DNA of 64,000 nucleotides from Nitrospira sp. CR1.3 (GCA_014055525.1 WIAH01000009.1:1-64000), one strand, 5' to 3'; positions 25,289-35,003 are shown, counted from the first letter of the stretch. Translations and numbers: made by a program. The notes: generated by a model not told the origin, from the letters alone.

Positions 25289-26087
25289 CCGGTCGCGGCC
25301 TGGGAAACCCCGGTACAAACGCGTTTGTCGTTCGCTGATAGATCCTGTACTCTTCCCCTCGGCTCGCAAGCGCCTGCCGCTCCGCCAAAGGAATCCCAGT
25401 CACTTTCAGGAGCGCCCAACCCATCGCGATCGGCCCGATCAGCGTGAGCGGCCAGCCCGGCGCTCCGATCGCCATCACAACGTAGGCCCACCAGTGAAGC
25501 CACTCGAAAAAATAGTTGGGGTGGCGTGAATAGAACCAGAGCCCGTCGCGGCAGACTCGATCATGATTCCAAGATTTCGCGCGGAAGCGCGCGAGTTGCC
25601 GGTCTGCGGCCGCCTCTCCGGCCACCCCCATAATCCAGATCAGCAGCCCCCCGAGTTCCCACAGGCTGAACGGAGGCCGCGGATTCTGAATGACGACCAG
25701 AAAAGGCAGGGAAAAGACCGCGATCGCGACGGCCTGGAGCTGGAAATATCCGAACATCATGGATCGTTCCGAATCGCCCCATTGCATGCGCAAATACCGA
25801 TAGCGGGCATCCTCTACTTTTCCGATCACTCGATTGATGAGAATATGACCTCCGAGCCGCCCCGCATAGATCAACACCATCACGACGATCAGCGCCTTCC
25901 GCTCGAGATCGCCCGAGGCCCGCGAGACATACCAGAGCACGGTGGCGATGAGTCCCGCGCACCATCCCACGTCGGCGATGGAGGCGTTCCGAATCCTGAT
26001 CTGAAGGAGCCAGAGTCCTGCCATCGTCGCGATCATCGCGAGATAGCCTGTGAGGATGAGCACCAGCGGATCAGAGCCAATCATCAT
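25275..26087 (-). CDS. DUF1295-family membrane protein (steroid-reductase-like)
   Basis: A 270-residue protein with six to seven transmembrane helices. The C-terminal part has the DUF1295/ICMT-like signature: RDGLWFYSRHPNYFFEWLHWWAYVV (given in part) and LAERQALASRGEEYRIYQRTTNAFVP. Relatives reduce or methylate lipid substrates, with the NADPH or SAM site in this C-terminal region; the reaction here is unknown. It may be the last gene of the ettA-sugar reductase transcript (gap 39 bases). Confidence 0.82.
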   Translation of the reverse strand: MMIGSDPLVLILTGYLAMIATMAGLWLLQIRIRNASIADVGWCAGLIATVLWYVSRASGDLERKALIVVMVLIYAGRLGGHILINRVIGKVEDARYRYLRMQWGDSERSMMFGYFQLQAVAIAVFSLPFLVVIQNPRPPFSLWELGGLLIWIMGVAGEAAADRQLARFRAKSWNHDRVCRDGLWFYSRHPNYFFEWLHWWAYVVMAIGAPGWPLTLIGPIAMGWALLKVTGIPLAERQALASRGEEYRIYQRTTNAFVPGFPRPRPATRD

Positions 26088-26126
26088 CCGGCCTCAATGG
26101 ACTGCCTGCGCGTCAGGTCTTGCGGG

Positions 26127-27002
26127 TTACGAAGTCATATAGTCCCAGAGGTCCGCGTCGCGTCGAGGACGCTCCGCCAACCACTCCAGGAATCCGGGGA
26201 GGGGAAATGAAAGGAGCTGTTGGATCTTGTCGCAGCGCAGCGACAGATCCGCGGGTCTCGGGCCTCCGACATGGTCGCGACTCAAGCCCTTGACGAGATG
26301 CCCTTCCAATTCCGGATGCCAGGAACGCAGCGCCTCTGCGATCTCCCAGCGCGAGAGTCGTTCTCTCCCGCCCAGGTGATAGAGACCCGGCAGTGCGTGA
26401 TCGATCAATTCCCAGATCGCCCGTGCAATCGCACCGGCCGGGAGCGGACAACGGAATTCATCTACGTAGAGCCTTACTTCTTTGCCGGCGCTGGCTGTGC
26501 GACACATGTCCTCCACAAAGCTCCGGTTTCCCTGCCCGGACGTCCCGGCCGTCAGGACGATGCGAAGGACTGTGTGGCGAGGATTCTGCAAGACGATCCG
26601 CTCGGCTTCGAGTTTGGTCTTGCCGTAGACATTGATCGGCGCGGCTTCGTCCGTCTCCTCATACCAGCTTCGTCGGCCGTCGAAGACTTCACCGCTCGAC
26701 AGAAAGAAGAAGGGAATATCTTGAGAAAGCCTCGCCACATGCGCCGTGGCCTGCACGTTGACGAGACGCGCCCTGTCGGGATCGCGCTCACAGTCCTTCG
26801 TCCGGCTGACGGCGGCGCAGTGAATGACCGCGTCGGGATCGAGCGCCCTCCATCTGGCATCGACGGCGGAAAAATCGGTCAGGTCGACGTCCTCGCGGGT
26901 AATTCCCCGCGCCTCCCAATGAGGCGCCCAGCGGGAAGCGGTTTTCATCAGGTACTGCCCGATCAATCCGGCCGCCCCTGTAATGATCACGCGGCGCGGC
27001 AT
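26127..27002 (-). CDS. SDR-family sugar-nucleotide reductase (RmlD-like)
   Basis: A 291-residue extended short-chain dehydrogenase. NAD(P) is bound at GAAGLIGQYL (residues 9-18), the catalytic motif is YGKTKLE (Tyr about 125, Lys about 129), and VIHCAAVSRTKDCERDP and SSGEVFDG match RmlD, which reduces dTDP-4-keto-rhamnose. No RmlA, RmlB or RmlC is near, so dTDP-rhamnose synthesis is not certain. It starts 11 bases after ettA ends and is probably in one transcript with it. Confidence 0.82.
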   Translation of the reverse strand: MPRRVIITGAAGLIGQYLMKTASRWAPHWEARGITREDVDLTDFSAVDARWRALDPDAVIHCAAVSRTKDCERDPDRARLVNVQATAHVARLSQDIPFFFLSSGEVFDGRRSWYEETDEAAPINVYGKTKLEAERIVLQNPRHTVLRIVLTAGTSGQGNRSFVEDMCRTASAGKEVRLYVDEFRCPLPAGAIARAIWELIDHALPGLYHLGGRERLSRWEIAEALRSWHPELEGHLVKGLSRDHVGGPRPADLSLRCDKIQQLLSFPLPGFLEWLAERPRRDADLWDYMTS

Positions 27003-27013
27003 CGTCGGTCGAG

Positions 27014-28696
27014 CTACTGGCGGGTCAGCTTGCGGTACCGGATCCGGTGCGGCTGGTCGGCTTCCTTGCCGAGGCGTTTCTTGCGATCCGCCTCGTAGTC
27101 GCTGTAGTTGCCTTCAAACCAGACGACCTTGCTGTCGCCCTCGAACGCCAGCATATGCGTCGCAATGCGGTCGAGGAACCAGCGGTCGTGGCTGCTGATC
27201 ACGGCGCAGCCGGCAAAATTCTCCAGCCCTTCCTCCAGCGCGCGGAGCGTGTTCACATCAAGATCGTTGGTGGGCTCGTCGAGGATGATGAGGTTCGCCC
27301 CTTCCTTGAGCATGCGGGCCAGATGCACCCGATTGCGCTCGCCGCCCGACAGATCTTTCACCTTCTTCTGTTGATCCGTTCCGGCGAAGTTGAAGCGAGC
27401 GCAGTACCCGCGCGCGTTGACCTCGGCCTTGCCCAGCTTGATGGTCTCCTGTCCGTCTGAGATGATCTCATACACGGTCTTGTTGCCGTCCAAACTCCGG
27501 TCCTGGTCGACATAACCGAGCTTGACCGTCTCGCCGATCCTGATCGCGCCGGCATCCGGCTTCTCTTTGCCGATGATGATCTTGAAAAGGGTCGTCTTTC
27601 CGGCGCCGTTCGGTCCGATGACACCGACGATTCCACCTCTCGGCAAGCTGAAGCTCACGTTCTCGTACAGCAGCTTGTCGCCGAATCCCTTGGTCAACCC
27701 CTTGGCCTCGACCACGACATCGCCCAGCCGGGGGCCGGGAGGAATGTAGATTTCCAGCTCGTCGGACCGCTGCTCCTGTTTCTGGTTGACGAGTTCTTCG
27801 TAGCGGTTCAGGCGCGCCTTGCCTTTCGACTGGCGGGCCTTGGGCGACATCCTGATCCATTCCAGTTCGTGTTCGAGGGTTTTTTTCCTTTTCGATTCCG
27901 CCTTCTCCTCCTTCTCCAGCCGTTCCTGCTTCTGCTCCAGCCAAGAGGAATAATTTCCCTGAAACGGAATGCCATGGCCGCGGTCGAGTTCGAGAATCCA
28001 CCCGGCCACGTTGTCGAGAAAGTAGCGGTCGTGCGTGACGGCGATGACGGTGCCTTGGTACTGTTGGAGATGTTGCTCGAGCCATTGCACCGACTCGGCG
28101 TCGAGATGGTTCGTCGGCTCGTCGAGAAGGAGGATGTCGGGCTCCTGGATCATCAGACGGCACAGGGCCACGCGGCGCTTCTCACCGCCGGAGAGCGTGT
28201 CGATTTTCTGATCGGACGGCGGGCAGCGGAGCGCGTCCATGGCGATGTCGAGTTCGTTTTCCAGCTCCCAGCCGTTGGCTGCTTCGATTTTTTCCTGCAG
28301 CTGTGCCTGCTTATCCAGCAACTTTTCCATATCGTCCGGCGAGGCCTCGCCGATCCTGTTGCTGACGTCCTCGTATTCTTTCAGGAGCGCTACGACTTCC
28401 TTCCGCCCCTCTTCGACCACCTCCTTGACGGTCTTCTTGGGATCAAGCTGCGGCTCCTGTTCGAGAAGTCCGACGCTGTATCCTTTCGATCGCGTAATCT
28501 CACCGATATAGTTCTGATCGACCCCTGCGATGATCCTGAGCAGCGAGCTTTTTCCGGAACCGTTCAATCCCAACACGCCGATCTTGGCGCCGTAGTAGAA
28601 ACCGAGATAGATCTCCCGCAACACCTGCTTCTTGGGCGGATAGACTTTCCCGACATTGACGAGAGAAAAAATCACCTGTTTGTCGTTCGTGGCCAT
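27014..28696 (-). CDS. ettA: Energy-dependent translational throttle EttA (ABC-F)
   Basis: A 560-residue ABC-F protein with two ATPase domains and no membrane part. Walker A motifs are GLNGSGKS (43-50) and GPNGAGKT; signatures are [13 protein letters not shown] and [13 protein letters not shown]; Walker B motifs end in DEPTNHLD and DEPTNDLD. The inter-domain linker [19 protein letters not shown] is typical of EttA. It binds the ribosomal E site and gates the first peptide bond according to energy state. ATG 28696 with AAGGAG four bases upstream is better than the frame's earlier Met. Confidence 0.95.
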   Translation of the reverse strand: MATNDKQVIFSLVNVGKVYPPKKQVLREIYLGFYYGAKIGVLGLNGSGKSSLLRIIAGVDQNYIGEITRSKGYSVGLLEQEPQLDPKKTVKEVVEEGRKEVVALLKEYEDVSNRIGEASPDDMEKLLDKQAQLQEKIEAANGWELENELDIAMDALRCPPSDQKIDTLSGGEKRRVALCRLMIQEPDILLLDEPTNHLDAESVQWLEQHLQQYQGTVIAVTHDRYFLDNVAGWILELDRGHGIPFQGNYSSWLEQKQERLEKEEKAESKRKKTLEHELEWIRMSPKARQSKGKARLNRYEELVNQKQEQRSDELEIYIPPGPRLGDVVVEAKGLTKGFGDKLLYENVSFSLPRGGIVGVIGPNGAGKTTLFKIIIGKEKPDAGAIRIGETVKLGYVDQDRSLDGNKTVYEIISDGQETIKLGKAEVNARGYCARFNFAGTDQQKKVKDLSGGERNRVHLARMLKEGANLIILDEPTNDLDVNTLRALEEGLENFAGCAVISSHDRWFLDRIATHMLAFEGDSKVVWFEGNYSDYEADRKKRLGKEADQPHRIRYRKLTRQ

Positions 28697-28877
28697 AATC
28701 TCCTTGGATGTGTAATCGGGAAAGGCCCACACCTTAACAGAGCGAGGTGGAAAACCTCAATTGACGCCGTCTCATTGAGGACGGCGAGGCCGCGGCCGGC
28801 AGTTTGACGGTGACCGGCAGCGGGGCTTTATGGTACATGAAGGCCGCCGACCGATGAATTCTCCGCCCGGGAGTGTC

Positions 28878-29663
28878 ATGATGGCCGAGGATGCGCGATC
28901 CGTAAAGATCTGGTATCAGAGCTTTGTCGACCCTGTTCAGCAGGCTCCCTACTTCGGAGAGTTGGCCCGGGCGCTCCACGATATGGCCGGTCATGCCGTG
29001 ACGTTCGACATCCACGGCATCGTGCCGCCGGACCTTGAGCTCCATCGATTGACAGAATTCCGCTGCGCCAGGCAGGTCGTTCGCAACGCCGTCGAGGCCC
29101 AACGCCAGGGCTACGATGCCTTTGCGGTCGGACATTTCCAGGACGGCGGGCTCTATGAAGCGCGGGCCGCCGTGGATATTCCGGTGCTCGGTCTGGGCGA
29201 AGCCGCCATGCTCTATGCCTGCATGTTGGGGAGGAAGATCGCGCTGGTCACGATCAACCCGGTCTTTATCCCGATGCATGAGGAACAGATCCAGCGGTAC
29301 GGTCTCTCAAGCCGCGTGGTGGCCGTCAAGGCGATTGAGACCGATCCGGCCTTGCTTGTCCGGGCTTTCACTGAAGCAGGCACCTTCGACCAAGTACTGC
29401 AGCAGTTCCGCAATCAGGTCCAGCCGTTGGTGAATGAAGGGGTGGAAGTGATCGTTCCCTCGGGCGGCCTTCCTTCTCTCCTGTTCTCGCGCCTGAAACA
29501 GTTTACGATCGGCAACGCGCTCGTCCTCAACTGCATCGCCGTTCTGGCCAAAATGACGGAAACCGCGGTCGGGCTCAACCGGCTCGACGGCACCGGAGCA
29601 AGCCGTGCTGCCACCTTCCAGAAACCTTCCGCCAAGGCGCTGCAGGAATTTCTCGACCACTAA
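28878..29663 (+). CDS. Asp/Glu/hydantoin racemase-fold protein without the usual cysteines
   Basis: A protein of about 261 residues that fits the Asp/Glu racemase superfamily: VKIWYQSFVDPV start, IPVLGLGEAAMLYACMLG (about 101-118), and NCIAVLAKMTETAVGLN near the end. In active racemases a Cys follows the third strand and another lies in the second half. Here those places appear to be His86 (AVGHFQDGGL) and Ser195-Gly196 (VPSGGLPSLL), so the usual two-base Cys chemistry seems absent. It may use another chemistry or bind a ligand. GGGAG before 28878 supports this start. Confidence 0.7.
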   Translation: MMAEDARSVKIWYQSFVDPVQQAPYFGELARALHDMAGHAVTFDIHGIVPPDLELHRLTEFRCARQVVRNAVEAQRQGYDAFAVGHFQDGGLYEARAAVDIPVLGLGEAAMLYACMLGRKIALVTINPVFIPMHEEQIQRYGLSSRVVAVKAIETDPALLVRAFTEAGTFDQVLQQFRNQVQPLVNEGVEVIVPSGGLPSLLFSRLKQFTIGNALVLNCIAVLAKMTETAVGLNRLDGTGASRAATFQKPSAKALQEFLDH

Positions 29664-29692
29664 GACAAAGACCGCGGCAGAAAATCCATCGA

Positions 29693-29863
29693 TCAGATCC
29701 CGAGATCTTCGGAAAGGCGCAGCTCCGATTCCTCGAGAATGTCCTCCAGACAGGTGAAGCAGGAGAACGGAAACCGCTCGACAGGAAGAGCGCACACTTC
29801 TCCGATGGCGGTGTTGGCTTCCAGCGCCGGACCGCCGCAGGCTTTGTGAATCACGGTCAGCAT
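29693..29863 (-). CDS. Small Cys-rich hypothetical protein
   Basis: A 56-residue frame, or 64 if translation begins at 29887. It has five cysteines, including a SCFTCLED pair and an ACGG element, that could bind a metal. There is no clear ribosome site, and I know no family. It lies 43 bases after an esterase gene on the same strand and may be the last cistron of that unit. The ordered Cys spacing and the absence of another gene in this gap are the only support. Confidence 0.4.
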   Translation of the reverse strand: MLTVIHKACGGPALEANTAIGEVCALPVERFPFSCFTCLEDILEESELRLSEDLGI

Positions 29864-29906
29864 CGTGCGCGCTCGAGCTGCGAACATCCAGAGCGAAATT
29901 TCAGAC

Positions 29907-30626
29907 TTATGTCTTGGTCGTGACTCTCGTCAGGAAGAGGCTCAACTGGCGAAGGACCGGCTCCGGAATCTCGTGCCCGCCTCGGAAGCTGTGCCATTCT
30001 ACCGAGAGGCCGGCTTGCTTCAATTCCTCGCGCAACCGCTCGGCCATCATGTAGGGCAGAAGTTGATCCTGCACGCCGTGGCTTTGAAAGACCGGCAACC
30101 CCGTCCGTTTGCCCAGAGCGGGCCGCCAATCCTGTCTGGCCAGAAGGGTTCCTGAAAGCTGGACCAGGGCGGCGAACGGAAACGCCGTGCGCATGACGAT
30201 ATCGCAGGTCAGCATGGCGCCCTGCGAAAAGCCGCCGATGATGGTCTTCTTGTGGTCGATCGGCATCGCGCGCGGCAGTTGAGTCAGAAAATTCTCAACA
30301 ACCTCCCGGGCCTGCGGGAGGCCCCTCGGCACCTCGTTCGACAGGTCTCGCACGCGTCCTGCCGCCCGATCCGCCTCGAGCCGCGCCATGTCGATCAGCC
30401 ACCAGGCCCGTGCGTCGCCGTAGCCGAAGCTCAGCGAAAGCGGGCCCTCGGGAAAGAGAAACCTTGTGCCTTTTGGGACAGTCAACGCTTCGGCGAGCGG
30501 AACCAGATCTTCGCCCGGCGCACCGAATCCGTGCAATAGGATCACTGCGAGGCCACTGCCTCCGCCGGACCCATCGGTCCCGCCCGCCAGCCTCACGTCC
30601 AGGCTTCCGATCTTCTCTCGGCGCAT
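29907..30626 (-). CDS. Alpha/beta-hydrolase, carboxylesterase/phospholipase type
   Basis: A 239-residue serine esterase. Features are the oxyanion strand VILLHGFGAPGEDL, the nucleophile elbow GGFSQGAML (Ser about 150), a downstream Asp in SHGVQDQLLPY, and His in FRGGHEIP, in correct order for the YpfH/carboxylesterase family. It hydrolyses esters or lysophospholipids in the cytoplasm; there is no signal peptide. The frame opens 14 codons earlier, but MRREKIGSLD begins the family's N-terminal strand. Confidence 0.85.
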   Translation of the reverse strand: MRREKIGSLDVRLAGGTDGSGGGSGLAVILLHGFGAPGEDLVPLAEALTVPKGTRFLFPEGPLSLSFGYGDARAWWLIDMARLEADRAAGRVRDLSNEVPRGLPQAREVVENFLTQLPRAMPIDHKKTIIGGFSQGAMLTCDIVMRTAFPFAALVQLSGTLLARQDWRPALGKRTGLPVFQSHGVQDQLLPYMMAERLREELKQAGLSVEWHSFRGGHEIPEPVLRQLSLFLTRVTTKT

Positions 30627-30707
30627 GGCCGCACTGTACACCAAGACTTGCCACTCTGGGCAGCCCATCTGTCTCGGCTTCTTGAGGAGGGTTTCTTCTT
30701 CGGAGAA

Positions 30708-32573
30708 TTACTGCGGGATGATCCGATAGATGCCGCCGGCGTTGGAGACATAGACGTAGCCGTCGGCGCCGAGCATCAAGCTCAGCAGTCCTCCCTGTCC
30801 GCCGTTATAGGAGGTGCTGGACGTGCCCAATTGAGTCAGGTCGGCGCCGCTCAGCACAATTCGACGGATCCTTCCGTCGTTCCAAGCAGTGAACAAGAGA
30901 TTGTTTCGGTAGGCGGACGGATAGACCGTCGAGTTCTCCGGGATCGCGAGAATTCCGGTCGGGGCGATGGTCGGTGTATATGACAGGATCGGATCGAGGA
31001 AGCTGGGATTGCCCGCGATGCCCCGCACGGTCGGCCAGCCGTAGTTCCCACTGGAAGTGATGCGATTAATTTCGTCGCTGTCGCCTGGCCCATTCTCCGT
31101 TTGCCAAAGATGGCCGGTATGTCCATGGAAGGTAAACCCGTAGCTGTTCCGAATGCCGAGCGCAAAGACCTTCTTCGCGTTGGCATTGACGTTCGAGAAA
31201 AAAGGATTGTCGCTTGGAGCACTGCCGTCAGAATTCACCCTGAGAATCTTCCCTGCCAGAGAGGCAAGACTCTGGGAATTCGCGCTGTTGCCCGCATCTC
31301 CGATGACGACGTACAGTTTCCCATCTGGTCCGAACTGGATGATCCCCCCATTATGAATGCTGTTCACGGGGAGACTATCCAGAATCACGGTTTCCTGGGA
31401 ACAGAGTCCGCTCGATTCCGTATAGCGGACGACGCGGTTCATCGTCGCTCCGGACGCCGTGTAATAGACATACACGAAGTGATTTTGCGTGAAAGCGGGG
31501 TCCAGCGCCAGTCCAAGCAGCCCCTGCTCCCCGCTGGTCGCGACCGAGATCTGGCAGAACGGGGTGTTCACCAGCTGCCATTGCTGGTTGATGATCCGGA
31601 TGTTGCCCGTCAGCCGCTCGTTGAAGAACAGGCGGCCGTCCGGCGCGAGCGCCAATCCCACGGGAAAATTGAGGCCGGTCAGGACAGGCTGTAACTGGAG
31701 ATCTCCGCTTGGCGGCAGTTGGACGGTGAAGATACGGGTCGTTGCGGCTTCAGGATTGGTCAGTTCTGCGTGGCTTCCATCCGCAAGGATCAGACGGACC
31801 TGATGCGATCCTGATGGAAGCCCGAAGATCTCGAAGGATGCGCCCGTGTTCCAATGGACAAAGTGAGTATGGACGCCGTTGTAGAGCACGCCGTTGTCCA
31901 CGTCGATGCCGGTTCCTCCGTAGAAGTGGTACGCGACGGGATCGTTGTCGAGATAGATGTGCAGATGGGAGCTGCCGGGATTGCCGATCGTGTGGTGCTG
32001 GACGGCAAAGGACAGGGACACAGGACCAACCGGTACCGAGGCTCCGGGTAATGGACTCGCGACCGAGACGGTCGGGACCGCAGCAGGGATGAGACCGGGC
32101 GGCAGGCTCGGATTTTCAGGCTTGGTGGTGAAGTTCTGTGGAGGAAATTGCGGCGTCGAACGGCCGGTTGCCATATTCATCGTGACGAACCCGAGGTTGC
32201 TCTGCCCGCCGGCATTGAACGAAAACACGTTCGTCGAGCCGAGGTAGAACGGAAACACCATGCCATTGCTGACGAAAAACAGGCGCAGGTTCTGGGCGGT
32301 CAGAAGATCGATCAGGGTAAAGGGGAATTGACCTGGCGCGGTTGCAGCGCGCCCGGCCGTGTCGTCCTGGGCGAGAATCTGATCATTGTCATTCATCGCG
32401 ACGATGCGCGTACCGGCAACGGTCCCGCTCACGGCCACTGATGCCGTCACCGATGGAGAGCTCGACTCGCCTCCGCCTCCGGGACAGGCGGTCAAAGAGC
32501 CTACCAGCCCAGCGGCGGCAGTGAGGTAACACAGGATCGCTCTGGCCTTGAGAGAGATGAGATAGTGCATCAC
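30708..32573 (-). CDS. PQQ-dependent sugar dehydrogenase-like lipoprotein
   Basis: A 621-residue exported protein. A signal ends in the Gly-rich Cys region SLTACPGGGG, likely lipidated. The N-terminal 280 residues include a His-rich region (SSHLHIYLDND, VHTHFVHWNTG) of unknown role. From about residue 300 it is a soluble-glucose-dehydrogenase beta-propeller: PVGLALAPDGRLFF, GEQGLLGLALDPAF, HNGGIIQFGPDGKLYVVIGDAG and ENGPGDSDEIN. Such proteins oxidise sugars with PQQ, feeding electrons to the respiratory chain, or lack the cofactor. No PQQ synthesis genes are seen. Confidence 0.85.
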   Translation of the reverse strand: MMHYLISLKARAILCYLTAAAGLVGSLTACPGGGGESSSPSVTASVAVSGTVAGTRIVAMNDNDQILAQDDTAGRAATAPGQFPFTLIDLLTAQNLRLFFVSNGMVFPFYLGSTNVFSFNAGGQSNLGFVTMNMATGRSTPQFPPQNFTTKPENPSLPPGLIPAAVPTVSVASPLPGASVPVGPVSLSFAVQHHTIGNPGSSHLHIYLDNDPVAYHFYGGTGIDVDNGVLYNGVHTHFVHWNTGASFEIFGLPSGSHQVRLILADGSHAELTNPEAATTRIFTVQLPPSGDLQLQPVLTGLNFPVGLALAPDGRLFFNERLTGNIRIINQQWQLVNTPFCQISVATSGEQGLLGLALDPAFTQNHFVYVYYTASGATMNRVVRYTESSGLCSQETVILDSLPVNSIHNGGIIQFGPDGKLYVVIGDAGNSANSQSLASLAGKILRVNSDGSAPSDNPFFSNVNANAKKVFALGIRNSYGFTFHGHTGHLWQTENGPGDSDEINRITSSGNYGWPTVRGIAGNPSFLDPILSYTPTIAPTGILAIPENSTVYPSAYRNNLLFTAWNDGRIRRIVLSGADLTQLGTSSTSYNGGQGGLLSLMLGADGYVYVSNAGGIYRIIPQ

Positions 32574-32698
32574 AACCTGCGATGACCCCTGATTTCGGAG
32601 ACCGCTCTGAGAAGCCGCTGTGCATCGACTCTGGCAGCCTCCCAGAGGAAAATTCTATCCCCCGAAAGAGCATAAAGAGTGCCGAGTCACCGCTGACG

Positions 32699-34174
32699 TT
32701 AGGAAGAGCAACTCACCGCTAAGTGCTTGCCCCAATTGGGGGGCGGGGCGGCATAGCTCTCCATGCCGGGATGTTCACTGTAGGGAGATTGCAGCAGAGT
32801 GAGCAGTCTCTCGATCTCTGAAAAGTCCTTCTGCTGGGCCTTTTCAATAGCGGTCTGAGCGAGGTAGTTGCGCAGAACGTACCTGGGATTGACCTCGTTC
32901 ATCCGCACGCTTCGTTCGTCGTCCCGACTGCATTCGCCTCGTACCCGCGCCCCATACCGCGCGGCCCACTCATCGAATCGATCTCGGTTCAGAAAGTGCT
33001 CGCGCAGCCGTTCGTTCGGCGCCCCGGGATTGGAAGAAAAGGTTCCCAGTTCCCGGAACACGATCGTGTAATCGGCGTGACTTTCTTGGAGCAGCCCCAG
33101 GAAGTCACGGATCAGTTCATCGTCTTCTGCTCGCTCCTCCTGCAATCCCAACTTCGCGCGCATGCGCTTCAGATACTCCTGCTCGAACAGCGGCGTGTAC
33201 ATGTCCAGACCGGCTTTCAGGACGTCCTTTTCCGCCAGCGGCAACAGGGTCTGCGCGAGACAGCTGAGATTCCATAATCCAATATAGGGCTGCTGATTGA
33301 AAGCGTAGCGACCATTGTGATCGGAATGATTGCAGATGAAGCCGGCATCATAGTCGTCCATGAAGCCGAACGGTCCATAGTCGAGCGTAAGGCCCAGGAT
33401 CGACATGTTATCCGTATTCATCACCCCGTGCGCCCAGCCGACTGCCTGCCACTGCGCGATCAGTTTCGCCGTCCGCTCGACGACTTCGGCGAAGAAGCGG
33501 CCGTACCGATCCCCGGCCAACCGGAGGTGAGGGAAATGCTGATCGATGACGTAGTCCGCCAGGACCTTCAGCTCCTCATGCTGCTTACGGTAATAGAATA
33601 TCTCGAATGTGCCGAAACGGACATGCGAGGGCGCCATGCGCAGCAGCATCGCTCCCGTCTCGATTTGCTCACGATAGATCTTGTCGTCGCTGCCGACGAT
33701 GCAGAGCGCTTGGGTCGTCGGGATACCGAGGCCTTGCATCGCAACGCAGCAGAGATACTCGCGGATCGTCGATCTCAGGACCGCCCGCCCGTCCCCGTCC
33801 CGTGAGAAGGGCGTCAACCCCGCGCCCTTGAGGTGCAAATCCCAGCGGTCGCCTCGGTCGCTCTTCACTTCGCCCAGCAGGATGGCGCGCCCATCGCCGA
33901 GCTGCGGCACGTAGACGCCGAACTGATGGCCCGAGTAGACCATCGCGAGCGGGTCCATGCCCGGCGCCAACATGCCGCCGCCGAAGACACCGGCGAATTC
34001 CGGTCGCTTCGCTTCGCTCGGATCGAGATCGATGAGTGCGGCGGCGGCGGGATTGAAGCTCACGAGATACGACGGCGACGAAAACGTCGTCGGATTCAGT
34101 TTCGCGTAGAAGGCGTCGGGAAGACGCGCGTAGCTGTTGTCGAAGGGCAGAGTTTCAAGCGTGCGACCGGCCAT
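32699..34174 (-). CDS. selO: Protein adenylyltransferase SelO
   Basis: A 491-residue pseudokinase-fold enzyme that transfers AMP from ATP to Ser/Thr/Tyr of target proteins, part of redox control. The family signatures are present: YSGHQFGVYVPQLGDGRA (80-97, in part), HLKGAGLTPFSR (114-125), and MNTDNMSILGLTLDYGPFGFMDDYD (about 252-276), which contains the Asn and Asp metal ligands. The length matches E. coli YdiU. A C-terminal Cys pair found in some members ends here in AVSCSS, only one Cys. Confidence 0.93.
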   Translation of the reverse strand: MAGRTLETLPFDNSYARLPDAFYAKLNPTTFSSPSYLVSFNPAAAALIDLDPSEAKRPEFAGVFGGGMLAPGMDPLAMVYSGHQFGVYVPQLGDGRAILLGEVKSDRGDRWDLHLKGAGLTPFSRDGDGRAVLRSTIREYLCCVAMQGLGIPTTQALCIVGSDDKIYREQIETGAMLLRMAPSHVRFGTFEIFYYRKQHEELKVLADYVIDQHFPHLRLAGDRYGRFFAEVVERTAKLIAQWQAVGWAHGVMNTDNMSILGLTLDYGPFGFMDDYDAGFICNHSDHNGRYAFNQQPYIGLWNLSCLAQTLLPLAEKDVLKAGLDMYTPLFEQEYLKRMRAKLGLQEERAEDDELIRDFLGLLQESHADYTIVFRELGTFSSNPGAPNERLREHFLNRDRFDEWAARYGARVRGECSRDDERSVRMNEVNPRYVLRNYLAQTAIEKAQQKDFSEIERLLTLLQSPYSEHPGMESYAAPPPNWGKHLAVSCSS

Positions 34175-34257
34175 GGCTTAGGATGCCAGGGCTAGTTCGT
34201 CGCTTTCAAGCGCTGCGGCGCTTCCTCCGCTGGGCGCAGTTTACGCGTGATTCTATG

Positions 34258-34632
34258 TCATGATTTCGCGGGAGGCTCTAAATCGCGATCCGCCGTAAAC
34301 ACAAAGACCTTCTCACCGATCTGCGCATCGATATCCATAAAGAGGGCCAGCACCTTGGCCTTGATGATGTCGGCGACTTGTTCAAAGAGCCGATCGCGCC
34401 CCTGAGCAATGAGCGTTTGGCGGATTCGTTTGACCATGTCCACGCCTTCGGGCGTCTTGGCTAATTGCCGCTCGGCTGGCGTGAGCACGCCCTTCAGGCG
34501 CACGACCACGAGATCTCGCACGATAAATGCCCGCACGTCGCTGGGGCCCCGCCCCATGAACTCCTGCTCGAACTTGATGATGGCGGTGCGGATCGCGCCT
34601 TCGGTCTCGCCCTTGGTCCGTTCATTGTCCAT
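34258..34632 (-). CDS. DUF2294-family protein
   Basis: A 124-residue soluble protein recognised as DUF2294 by the order FEQEFMGRGPSDVRAFIVRDLVVVRLKGVLTPAERQL (cited in part) and ending in FVFTADRDLEPP. No function is established. The start is ATG 34632, preceded by GGGGAG; the much longer open frame (to about 35085) is antisense to the NuoL-like gene. It is divergent from the carbon-concentration operon with about 370 bases between. Confidence 0.82.
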   Translation of the reverse strand: MDNERTKGETEGAIRTAIIKFEQEFMGRGPSDVRAFIVRDLVVVRLKGVLTPAERQLAKTPEGVDMVKRIRQTLIAQGRDRLFEQVADIIKAKVLALFMDIDAQIGEKVFVFTADRDLEPPAKS

Positions 34633-34779
34633 CACACTCCCCTCTTGGTCGAATGGCCAAGGCCGATTATAGGAGGATCGCGGAGAGAGCCACAAGGACA
34701 ATGTCGGCTCCTGCTGAGCCGAAAGGTGGGGTTCGTGGGCCCGAAGGCCTAGATCCCCGCGGGCAATGTACCCGATGTC

Positions 34780-35003
34780 TTGACTCTGTCGAGACACATG
34801 CCGGATAAGGGACTGCATATTCGTCCGATGGTGTTCCCTGTCCGCGATGGCATGAGACAGGCAGAACCATCGTGATGGATGCAACCAAGGCCGTAGGGTG
34901 ACCAGTTCGCGTGAGACGCGAGACCGGTTGCAGTACAAGCCAACCAAGCGTCTCGACGAGCAGTCGAGCCTGCGGTTGGCTTTCGTGTTTTCGGGGGTGT
35001 GCA
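34780..35003 (+). promoter_or_regulatory. Promoter and structured leader of the DAB-type operon
   Basis: The candidate promoter TTGACT (34780-34785) is followed after 18 bases by GATAAG (34804-34809). Downstream is a nested hairpin: AAGCCAACC (34937-34945) pairs with GGTTGGCTT (34974-34982), and CTCGAC/GTCGAG (34952-34957/34963-34968) pairs inside. It is followed by TTTCGTGTTTT, then GGGGGTG and the ATG at 35004. The stem plus U-rich tail could be an attenuator. From 34633 to 34779 I see no other element. Confidence 0.5.

Noticed and set aside
34208-34223. AAGCGC-TGCG-GCGCTT hairpin after the DUF2294 gene
   Set aside because: The stem has only six pairs and no U-run; too common in GC-rich DNA to call a terminator.
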